Source of the DNA: CAYNRG01 sp964399545
GTDB lineage: Bacteria; Bacillota_I; Bacilli_A; Erysipelotrichales; Erysipelotrichaceae
DNA length: 64,000 nucleotides
NCBI GenBank assembly: GCA_964399545.1
Contig: CAYNRG010000005.1
Location: forward strand, 62,001 to 126,000
Direction: 5' to 3'
This document shows positions 51,152 to 58,054 of this stretch, one piece after another (position 1 is the first letter of the stretch; each line of letters starts with the position of its first letter). The notes under the pieces are model-generated. The model worked only from the letters and a program-made list of their open reading frames with translations, had not been told where the DNA came from and did not search any database. The translations under genes were made by a program, and so were the position numbers.

Positions 51152-53413
51152 ATGAAGAAAGAAAGTTTTGATATTATTGGGATGACTTGCTCTGCTTGTG
51201 CATCTCGAATAGAAAAAAAGGTAAGTAGTTTAGAAGGGGTTGACAAAGTTAGTGTAAACCTATTGAAGAATGCGATGACTGTATCTTTTGACGAAAAAAA
51301 TCTTTCCACAACGGAAATTATTAACAAAGTAAAGGATACGGGGTATACAGCTAAATCTAAACAAGAGGGAAAGGAACCAGCAAAAACTACAGAAAAAGAA
51401 GAAAATAGTGAAATGAAAGAAATGGAGAAGAGGTTAAAAGTCTCCACCGTATTTACAATTCCTCTTGTATATTTAGCGATGGCTGAAATGACCGGAATTT
51501 GGATTCCAGAGTTTTTATCAGGAGTAGAAAATGTTATGAGTTTTGCTTTAACTCAATTTCTTTTGTCTCTTCCAATTGTATTTGTGAATTGGAAATACTT
51601 TACGGTTGGATTTAAAAATTTATTTAGAAAATCTCCTAATATGGACTCGTTGATTGCTGTTGGATCCACTGCTGCGATGGTTTATGGAGTTTTTGCATTA
51701 TATAGAATTTCGTGGGGAGTGAGTACAGGAAATTTAGAGATAGCTCACCGTTACGCGATGGATTTATATTTTGAATCAGCAGGGGTTATTTTGACTTTAA
51801 TCACATTGGGTAAATTCTTAGAAGCTAGAGCAAAAGAAAAGACATCTGATGCAATTGTTAAATTGATGGAATTGGCACCAGATACTGCGCTAATTTTACA
51901 AGATGGCAAAGAAGTTGAAATTGCGACAGAAAAAGTAGCGCTTAATGATATTGCAATTGTTAAAGCGGGAGGAAAAGTTCCGCTTGATGGTACTATTATT
52001 GAGGGACATGCCTTTTTAGATGAGTCGGCAATTACTGGAGAGAGTATGCCTGTAGAAAAAAGAGAAGGGCATAAGGTAGTCGGAGGAACAACAAGTCAAT
52101 CAGGGTACTTTAAAATGAGAGTAGAAGCTATTGGTGACGATACTGCATTATCCAAGATTATCCAATTGGTTGATGATGCAACATCATCAAAGGCGCCAAT
52201 TGCAAAATTAGCAGATAAAATTAGTGGTGTTTTTGTTCCAATTGTACTAGTGATTGCTGTAGTAGCAACAGGTACATGGATTTTGATGGGATATAGTGTG
52301 GAATTTGCACTTTCTATTGGAATTGCTGTTTTGGTTATTTCTTGTCCTTGTGCATTGGGACTTGCAACACCGACAGCAATTATGGTTGGAACAGGAAAAG
52401 GAGCTAGCCAAGGTGTATTAATTAAATCGGCCGAGGCCCTAGAAATTGCTCAAGCAGTAGATACTGTGGTTTTGGATAAAACAGGAACAATAACACAAGG
52501 GAAGCCAAAAATTACGGATATTCAAGTTGTTCATGGTAGTGAAAAAGATTTGCTTGTTTTTGCAGCCTCTTTAGAAAATAAGTCTGGTCATCCTTTAGCA
52601 GAACCATTAGTTTCAAAGGCAGAAGAACAAAATCTAGAATTGCAAGAGATAGAGGACTTTAAACTAATTCCAGGTCAGGGAATCCAAGGGCGAATCAATG
52701 GCCAAGAAGGATATGCAGGAAATAGAAAATTGATGGAAGCGATTGGAATTGTTGTCGACGATATGATAGAGTTGGACAGGAAGTTAAGTCAAGAAGGAAA
52801 AACGGTTCTTTATTTCGCAAACAAAAATCAACTTTTAGGGTTGATAGCTGTCGCAGATGTTGTAAAAGAGACTAGTGCTTTAGCAGTTCGACAATTGAAG
52901 AAAATGGGAATTGAAGTTATTATGCTAACTGGTGATAATAAAGTAACAGCAGAAGCTATTCAAAAACAAGTAGATGTAGATCGCGTAGTTGCTGAAGTGT
53001 TACCAGAAGATAAAGAACGTGAAGTTCGATTACTTCAAGAACAAGGAAGAAAAGTAGCGATGGTAGGAGATGGTATCAATGATGCTCCATCCTTAGCTAG
53101 AGCAGATGTTGGAATTGCGATAGGAGCAGGAGTGGATATTGCGATAGAATCTGCAGATGTTGTATTGATGAAGAGTGATTTAATGGATGTTGTAACGGCG
53201 ATTCAATTAAGTAAGAGAGTGTTAATCAATATTAAGCAAAATTTATTCTGGGCGTTTATTTACAATGTAATAGGAATACCAATTGCAGCAGGTGTTTTAT
53301 ACCTTCCATTTGGATTGTTATTAAGTCCAGTCATTGCCGCATTGGCAATGAGCTTTAGTTCAGTTTCAGTAGTTTTAAATGCATTGCGATTACGATATTT
53401 TTCTAGTAAATAA
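51152..53413 (+). CDS. copA: Copper-exporting P1B-type ATPase
   Basis: A 753-residue Cu+ exporter. One N-terminal heavy-metal domain has GMTCSACAS (Cys13, Cys16); then eight helices with the CPC ion-binding motif in VISCPCALGLATPTA, phosphorylation site DKTGTITQG, the HP motif in NKSGHPLAEP, the TGDN nucleotide loop, and GDGINDAPSLARADVGIAIG. ATG 51152 has AAGGGAG upstream; the longer frame from 51128 does not. It is followed by a CopZ-like chaperone and diverges from hxlR. No CsoR or CopY is adjacent. Confidence 0.96.
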   Translation: MKKESFDIIGMTCSACASRIEKKVSSLEGVDKVSVNLLKNAMTVSFDEKNLSTTEIINKVKDTGYTAKSKQEGKEPAKTTEKEENSEMKEMEKRLKVSTVFTIPLVYLAMAEMTGIWIPEFLSGVENVMSFALTQFLLSLPIVFVNWKYFTVGFKNLFRKSPNMDSLIAVGSTAAMVYGVFALYRISWGVSTGNLEIAHRYAMDLYFESAGVILTLITLGKFLEARAKEKTSDAIVKLMELAPDTALILQDGKEVEIATEKVALNDIAIVKAGGKVPLDGTIIEGHAFLDESAITGESMPVEKREGHKVVGGTTSQSGYFKMRVEAIGDDTALSKIIQLVDDATSSKAPIAKLADKISGVFVPIVLVIAVVATGTWILMGYSVEFALSIGIAVLVISCPCALGLATPTAIMVGTGKGASQGVLIKSAEALEIAQAVDTVVLDKTGTITQGKPKITDIQVVHGSEKDLLVFAASLENKSGHPLAEPLVSKAEEQNLELQEIEDFKLIPGQGIQGRINGQEGYAGNRKLMEAIGIVVDDMIELDRKLSQEGKTVLYFANKNQLLGLIAVADVVKETSALAVRQLKKMGIEVIMLTGDNKVTAEAIQKQVDVDRVVAEVLPEDKEREVRLLQEQGRKVAMVGDGINDAPSLARADVGIAIGAGVDIAIESADVVLMKSDLMDVVTAIQLSKRVLINIKQNLFWAFIYNVIGIPIAAGVLYLPFGLLLSPVIAALAMSFSSVSVVLNALRLRYFSSK

Positions 53414-53429
53414 AAGGAGGAAATAGAAA

Positions 53430-53645
53430 ATGAAAAAAGTAATGAATGTTGAAGGGATGAGTTGTTCTCATTGCATCAACACAATAAAAGGAGCTTTTGT
53501 AGATGTGGAAGGAATTTCTAAAGTAGAAGTTCTTATTGAAAAGAAGCAAGTGATTGTTACAGGTAGCAATTTAGATGAAGAAATGTTAAAAATGAAAATT
53601 GAAGAAGAAGGCTATCAAGTACAATCGATTGAAGAGGGGGAATAA
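53430..53645 (+). CDS. copZ: Copper chaperone (CopZ-like heavy-metal-associated protein)
   Basis: A 71-residue HMA domain protein: MNVEGMSCSHCINTIKGAF carries the metal-binding C-x-x-C, and the beta-alpha-beta-beta-alpha-beta length is complete. It delivers Cu+ to CopA. It lies 16 bases after copA in the same transcript, with AAAGGAGG. The terminator stem overlaps the stop codon. Confidence 0.94.
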   Translation: MKKVMNVEGMSCSHCINTIKGAFVDVEGISKVEVLIEKKQVIVTGSNLDEEMLKMKIEEEGYQVQSIEEGE

Positions 53646-53657
53646 CCCCCTTTTTTT
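53636..53657 (+). terminator. Terminator of copA-copZ
   Basis: GGGGG and CCCCC form a hairpin whose loop (AATAA) contains the copZ stop codon; seven Ts follow. Confidence 0.85.
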
Positions 53658-53826
53658 AATGAGTTGAAAATAACAGAGAGTACTTAAAAGTTAAAGAATC
53701 AGAATAGATAAGAGAAGAACTGGAGATTGATTAATGTAGATCTGGGTAATGAGGTCATATAAATTTAGCTTCAGTATCTTGAAATTTAGAAAAAATAGAT
53801 AATTTCAGATAAATATCAATCTAAAA

Positions 53827-53856
53827 ATGACAAAAGTGCATAACTTGTGATATTCT
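53827..53856 (+). promoter_or_regulatory. Candidate promoter of the Gfo/Idh oxidoreductase
   Basis: ATGACA (53827-53832), an 18-base spacer and TATTCT (53851-53856); AGGAGG follows at 53873. Confidence 0.4.
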
Positions 53857-53884
53857 ATAAAACATAGAGGTAGGAGGTTGATTT

Positions 53885-54868
53885 ATGAAATTTGGAGTTG
53901 TTGGAACTAACTTTATTTCTGAGTCCTTTGTATCAGCAGCGAGTAAAGTTAAAGATGTTTCAATTGTAGCAATTTGTAGTGGCCGGAAGGAAAATGCGCT
54001 GAAATTTGCAGAAGTGCATAAAATTCCATTAGTTTTCAATAGTTATCAAGAAATGCTGAAATCAGGAGAGATTGATGCGATTTATCTAGGAATTCCCAAC
54101 AGTATGCACTATGAAGTGACTATGGAGTGTTTGAAACATAAGATTCCAACATTTACAGAAAAACCTTTTTCTTCTAATTTCCGACAAGCGAAGGAGATGG
54201 TGGAGTATGCACAAAGCCAACAAACCTATCTCCATGATGGTTTTGTTCCAGCCTATACGAAGAATATCCAACAGTTAAAAAAAGAGATAGAAAAAATTGA
54301 GCCACTTCGTCGAGCCGTATTGTCATTTGGAAAATATTCATCAAGGTATGATAGCTATTTGCGAAAAGAAAACCCGACAACATTTAGAAGAGAGCTATCG
54401 AATGGTTCACTGATGGATCTAGGAATTTATTCAATAGGAGTAGCTGTAATTTTATTTGGTAAGCCAAATAGAATTCTTGCGACAGGAACTTTACTTGAAA
54501 CGGGTGTAGATGGCTTGGGAAGTTGCTTGTTTCAATATGATGGATTTGAGGTAGTTGTATTACATTCTAAAATTACAGATACAGCTATTCAATCTGAGAT
54601 ACAAGGAGAAAAAGGATTGATTCAAATGGACATAGTGAGCCAAATGAAGACTCTGTGGCTTCAAGAAAGAGGCAAAGACCAAGAACAAGTAGCTTGTGAT
54701 AATACAGAGACTTTTATTTATCAAATCGAAGATTTTGTAAAAAACATTAAAGAGGGAAGAGTAGAATCAAAAATTTTCCCGCATCAAAGAACATTAGATA
54801 TTCTTGAAGTATTGGATGAGTGTAGAAAGCAGATGGGAGTACAATACCCAGCAGATGAGGTAGATTGA
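53885..54868 (+). CDS. Gfo/Idh/MocA family oxidoreductase
   Basis: An NAD(P)-dependent dehydrogenase of 327 residues. The Rossmann N-terminus is KFGVVGTNFISESFVSAASK (the glycine pattern is GTNFIS), followed by the signature EKPFSSNFRQAKEMVEYAQ with the catalytic-type Lys; the C-terminal domain starts near residue 125. It probably oxidises a cyclitol, sugar or dihydrodiol, but the substrate is unknown. It overlaps nothing; the next gene starts 3 bases after it. Confidence 0.88.
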   Translation: MKFGVVGTNFISESFVSAASKVKDVSIVAICSGRKENALKFAEVHKIPLVFNSYQEMLKSGEIDAIYLGIPNSMHYEVTMECLKHKIPTFTEKPFSSNFRQAKEMVEYAQSQQTYLHDGFVPAYTKNIQQLKKEIEKIEPLRRAVLSFGKYSSRYDSYLRKENPTTFRRELSNGSLMDLGIYSIGVAVILFGKPNRILATGTLLETGVDGLGSCLFQYDGFEVVVLHSKITDTAIQSEIQGEKGLIQMDIVSQMKTLWLQERGKDQEQVACDNTETFIYQIEDFVKNIKEGRVESKIFPHQRTLDILEVLDECRKQMGVQYPADEVD

Positions 54869-54871
54869 GAA

Positions 54872-55603
54872 ATGAAAACGAGTACCCAGATTAATACAAA
54901 AGCCTTTCAAATCATGAAAAATGGATTTGGACCAATTATGATTTTAGCAACGTTGATTCACATGAATAGTGTAGCCTTCCGCAATCAAGGATTTTTCTTT
55001 GTTGTAGTGGGTATCATTTTTTTGACAATTATGGAATTTTATTTATATTCAGGAATAATTGGCACAATCAAAATTGAGGGGAAAAAGACATTTACTGATT
55101 TTTTCCAGTTCGCAGATTTCAGTAAATTTTTCAATTTTTTCCAGAAGCGATTTTTTATAAAAATTATGGTATCTTTCGCGATTAATTTTTCATTGATACT
55201 TATTACGGAAATGATGAGGATGCTTATTGGATCTGATGAGGCAACGCTTGGAGTTATTGTAGCGATTTGGCCGATAATTAATTTAATTTTATTAGTAGTT
55301 ATTATCATTCCTTTTATTCCGGTTCCATATCTTGCATTGGAACAGTCTAATTTAACATTGATGGAAACAGTGCAAAAAAGTATGCGATTGATGAGAGGGA
55401 ATAAATTACGATATATAAGATGTATTTTGCCGGTGTTCCTTCTTCAGTTAATCATTTTAATTTTAGCACTAATTTTTTCTCAAAATGTAATTATATTAAA
55501 TGTGATTGCGATTGTTTATTTACTTGTAGCTATTTATTATATTGCGCATTATGAATTAATTAATGGACTTTTTTCAATGGAGATTTTAGATAAAAACAAT
55601 TAG
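54872..55603 (+). CDS. Hypothetical membrane protein (DUF975-like)
   Basis: A 243-residue protein with about six hydrophobic helices. The segment TLMETVQKSMRLMRGNKLRYIRC (about 167-190) resembles the DUF975 pattern (Lys-Ser-x-x-Leu-Met-x-Gly-Asn-Lys), followed by two more helices. Co-transcribed with the oxidoreductase (3-base gap). Function unknown. It is the last gene before the mobile-element region; its terminator-like inverted repeat (AGTTAATCA 55607 / TGATTAACT 55625) abuts the IS end. Confidence 0.65.
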   Translation: MKTSTQINTKAFQIMKNGFGPIMILATLIHMNSVAFRNQGFFFVVVGIIFLTIMEFYLYSGIIGTIKIEGKKTFTDFFQFADFSKFFNFFQKRFFIKIMVSFAINFSLILITEMMRMLIGSDEATLGVIVAIWPIINLILLVVIIIPFIPVPYLALEQSNLTLMETVQKSMRLMRGNKLRYIRCILPVFLLQLIILILALIFSQNVIILNVIAIVYLLVAIYYIAHYELINGLFSMEILDKNN

Positions 55604-55606
55604 AAA

Positions 55607-55633
55607 AGTTAATCAATAAAATGCTGATTAACT
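55607..55633 (+). terminator. Inverted repeat at the left junction of the mobile-element scar
   Basis: AGTTAATCA and TGATTAACT are perfect nine-base arms, but the following bases are As belonging to the IS end rather than Ts. It may be a terminator whose T tract was displaced by the insertion. Confidence 0.5.
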
Positions 55634-55685
55634 AAAAAAGACCTTTTAGGTCTCAGACTGTTGACAAAAGTTGGCAGTCTTTTTC
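55633..55685 (+). mobile_element. Solitary IS1182-type end (left outer end)
   Basis: A 53-base two-hairpin end that matches the reverse complement of 57265-57317 at 51 of 53 positions. It begins TAAAAAAG, has a small hairpin (GACC-TTTT-AGGTC), then a longer hairpin AGACTG...CAGTCT containing GTTGACAAAAG, and a T run directed inward. Confidence 0.8.
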
Positions 55686-56231
55686 AATTTCCTTCTTCTT
55701 TATTTTATAAACATATTTTACTGCAAAATTAAGCTAAAAAAATTTTAAATGTTCCAAATTTATGTATTTTAAAATCTTGATTTTGTAGTTTAAGTATACC
55801 AAAGTTTCCACTAAACGTGTTTTAGAACTTAAAAAATTGCTTTTATTTTTATCGCTTAAACACATGTTGTTTTCTACTAACTAATGAATTTTAATACAAT
55901 TTAATATTTTCGTTTTTTACTTGAACACATTCATTTTCAAGACGTTTTATACTGTACCTTAGTTTTTTTTATGTACGCTTCTAACCGAACTACTTCAGAT
56001 TCGTTGTTCGCGTTTGTTCCAACGAAGAACGATTATCGCAACTGTATTCATCGTGAGCGAGAAGTGTTTGTACTTTGTAAATGTGTGCCATATTTTAATG
56101 CTCCTTTGGGGATAGTGTCACAGCCCAAGTGGGCAAAAGCGAAGATTTTGCTCTAACTTGCTAGTCCAAATAATTTGATTGGCTTTAAAACCATTCTAAT
56201 AAAAAAACAAGCAAAGGATATTGCGAAAATA
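55686..56231. other. Gene-free interior of the scar, with a GC-richer patch
   Basis: The first 280 bases are AT-rich without any supported ORF or clear repeat. From about 55971 to 56157 base composition shifts to higher GC, with a 61-codon frame without RBS and a hairpin of ten-base arms (TCGTTGTTCG at 56001, complement at 56023-56032, one mismatch). I take the frame as uncertain; the block may be a foreign fragment. Confidence 0.4.
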
Positions 56232-56260
56232 TTGACAATCTTTTTTTTAGATGCTATCAT
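56232..56260 (+). promoter_or_regulatory. Promoter of the cargo genes
   Basis: TTGACA (56232-56237), exactly 17 bases, TATCAT (56255-56260), then GGGAGG 15 bases later. One of the best promoters in the window. Confidence 0.75.
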
Positions 56261-56288
56261 AAACTTATAAAGGGAGGTAATACAATTC

Positions 56289-56468
56289 ATGAAAATATTT
56301 AATTATTATCCTGAGAATAGTTTTTCAAGATTGTCTATTAAAGCTGATGTTTACACTCAAAAATATACAGTTGTAAGAAGGAGTGTGATGGGGCATTATA
56401 TAACTACCAGAACAGAAACAAGTGCGTATCCAGTTGATTGCTATTATCATTGTGTGGCTGCCAAATGA
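56289..56468 (+). CDS. Small hypothetical cargo protein, 59 aa
   Basis: A 59-residue ORF too short for routine detection, translated from ATG 56289 (GGGAGG upstream). The peptide is rich in Tyr, Ser and Thr (YYPENSFSRLSIKADVYTQ ...), with a CYYHC near the C-terminus. It ends in an ATGA overlap with the next gene, so the two are coupled. I do not recognise it. Strong promoter, RBS and coupling make it likely real. Confidence 0.55.
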   Translation: MKIFNYYPENSFSRLSIKADVYTQKYTVVRRSVMGHYITTRTETSAYPVDCYYHCVAAK

Positions 56469-56836
56469 AAAAAATACTATTATTAATTTTCGTGCTTTTT
56501 ATAGTGACAATTGTTAGTGGCCTAGGTTATAAGTATATTAATAGACCAACACATAATTACATCAACTATAATAATAAGATTTATAGATGTTTCTATAATG
56601 GTCCGCTAAATGATGAAGATGTAGGTAATTATTTAGGGATGATTGAAAAAAGGGTAGGAGATAAATATAATGCGCCAAAAGGTCATCTTGAAAGTAACTT
56701 TTTAGAAAAAGGAACAGAAATTTATGAATGGACATCTGAAACCTATGAATCTAAAAGAGAGTATCCATTTGCTATTATTTATTACAATGAACAAACAGAA
56801 GATGGTTTAGAAGTTTGTCGGATAAATTATAACTAA
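56465..56836 (+). CDS. Small membrane-anchored cargo protein, 123 aa
   Basis: A 123-residue protein with an N-terminal membrane helix (ILLLIFVLFIVTIVSGLGY, about 4-22) and an extracytoplasmic domain containing YRCFYNGPLNDEDVGNYLG and two cysteines (C42, C118). ATG 56465 overlaps the stop of the 59-residue gene; the frame continues upstream to 56438 but without RBS. The family is unknown to me. Position between the IS-type ends makes it cargo of the element or of the interval between two elements. Confidence 0.6.
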   Translation: MKKILLLIFVLFIVTIVSGLGYKYINRPTHNYINYNNKIYRCFYNGPLNDEDVGNYLGMIEKRVGDKYNAPKGHLESNFLEKGTEIYEWTSETYESKREYPFAIIYYNEQTEDGLEVCRINYN

Positions 56837-56845
56837 ATGGATAAA

Positions 56846-56910
56846 TAAAAAAGAATTCATAAATGGATTCTTCAGAGAGTTGACAAACAAAGGTTTGATC
56901 AGCTCTTTTT
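56846..56910 (+). mobile_element. Inner IS1182-type end, diverged
   Basis: It has the same build as the outer ends: the octamer TAAAAAAG (56846-56853), hairpin one (GAATTCAT/ATGGATTC), then TCAG and hairpin two (AGAG...CTCT around GTTGACAAAC) and a T run. Stem sequences differ while pairing is kept, so it looks like a covarying, homologous end. Confidence 0.65.
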
Positions 56911-57192
56911 AATTAGATATCCAAATTTTTCAAGAAAAATGAATGAATTCATAAACTTTTCTATAGTATCTTCAATCTCAGATGATTCTACCCCTTGTTT
57001 CCAGAGATAGCTAACCATCTTTTTTATGTTCATTGCAGCGAAAAGAAGTAACATAGCATCGGTTACTCTTTTTCTCTCTTTATCTGCATACAAAGGATTA
57101 CATAAGTTATAGATAAAGCTCCAATCAACATAGGTTTCTAGTTTCCTTACTAAATGATTTTCTGGGACTAAAGCTAACGATAAAGAGTTCAT
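56899..57192 (-). pseudogene. IS1182-family transposase, internal-deletion remnant
   Basis: A 97-residue frame. Residues 1-38 match the N-terminus of IS1182 transposases (LVPENHLVRKLETYVDWSFIYNLCNPLYAD), and from about residue 45 the C-terminus (AMLLLFAAMNIKKMVSYLWK) follows directly. About 400 residues of catalytic core are missing, yet the frame is intact at the junction. It cannot catalyse transposition. Ends flank it at 56846 and 57317, giving a roughly 470-bp deletion derivative. It could still be mobilised in trans by a full-length copy elsewhere. Confidence 0.85.
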
Positions 57193-57264
57193 TTCTATTC
57201 ACAGTTTGGATTGACGTAGGCTTTTTCCTTTTTCTTTTACTATATTACCTTACTTTCTTCCATA

Positions 57265-57317
57265 GAAAAAGACTGTCAACTTTTGTCAACAGTCTGAGAC
57301 CTAAAAGGGCTTTTTTA
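57265..57317 (-). mobile_element. IS1182-type end (right outer end)
   Basis: The mirror copy of 55633-55685 (51 of 53 identical as reverse complement). Its outermost bases TTA complete the stop codon of plsY, so the element is joined to the last codon of that gene. No target-site duplication is evident between the two outer flanks. Confidence 0.8.
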
Positions 57318-57926
57318 CATCCAAGTAATTTTTTTCTCTTCATTTGATAAGATACGCTTAATATTTTCTTTATGACGATAAGTGACAAATAGGAATAAAG
57401 AAACAATGGATAGAGAGACTGTTAGGTTTGGTTGAATAATAAAAGAAATAACAGCCTCTGACCCAATAGCGATAAGACTACTCAATGAAACCATTTTGCT
57501 AAAGTAAAGAGCTATAAAAAATATAACAAGGGGCAAGAGAAACATCCCTATAAAAGAGTTGGTGACAAAAAGTCCTAACCCTAGAAAATAACCCATTGTA
57601 GTAGCAACTGCTTTTCCGCCGCGAAAATTTGCGAAAATTGGAAAACAATGTCCAATGCAACAAGCTAGCCCTGCAAGAATTGTGTATTCTGGAAACAAAA
57701 GAGCGGATAACGCAACAGAAATGAATGCTTTTGTTCCATCTAAGAAGATGACAGTAGCGCCGACTTTTTTACCTAATACTCGTCCAGCATTACTTCCACC
57801 TAAATTTCCAGAACCATGTTGTCGTACATCTGTTTTATAAAAAACTTTCCCAATAACTAATGCCCATGGTATAGAACCGAATAAATAAGAACCCAAGATA
57901 ACGGTAGCTCCAATAAAATAATTCAT
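57315..57926 (-). CDS. plsY: Glycerol-3-phosphate acyltransferase
   Basis: The membrane acyltransferase of 203 residues that moves the acyl group from acyl-phosphate to glycerol-3-phosphate. YLFGSIPWALVIGKVFY, the GSGNLGGSNAGRVLGKK (motif 1, about 37-53), the FRGGKAVATTMGYFLG (about 103-118) and the C-terminal KHEENIKR-type segment (RHKENIKRILS) are all present. The final codons WM precede a TAA that overlaps the IS end. It diverges from parE, as in B. subtilis; the last residue or few may have been altered by the insertion. Confidence 0.95.
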   Translation of the reverse strand: MNYFIGATVILGSYLFGSIPWALVIGKVFYKTDVRQHGSGNLGGSNAGRVLGKKVGATVIFLDGTKAFISVALSALLFPEYTILAGLACCIGHCFPIFANFRGGKAVATTMGYFLGLGLFVTNSFIGMFLLPLVIFFIALYFSKMVSLSSLIAIGSEAVISFIIQPNLTVSLSIVSLFLFVTYRHKENIKRILSNEEKKITWM

Positions 57927-58054
57927 AAATATCTATCTCCTTTAATTAAACCTTTTTTATTTTAGCATATTTTTAGAAGAGTAGCCCTTTTTATTTTGCT
58001 TATTTTTTAGTATAATAATCAAAGTGCAATCAAAATGATAGAAAGGGCGATATC

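Noticed and set aside
51030..51447. Longer N-terminus for the HxlR gene (frame open to 51447)
   Set aside because: The extension is antisense to the start of copA, has no RBS and is not HxlR-like; ATG 51027 has AGAGGAGGA.
55971..56156. 61-codon ORF in the mobile-element scar
   Set aside because: There is no Shine-Dalgarno site (a T run precedes the ATG) and no recognisable domain; kept only as a compositional note.
55633..57317. CRISPR-like or integron-like repeat interpretation of the inverted ends
   Set aside because: There are only three copies, in inverted arrangement and associated with IS1182 transposase ends; no spacer array, cas gene or integrase is present.
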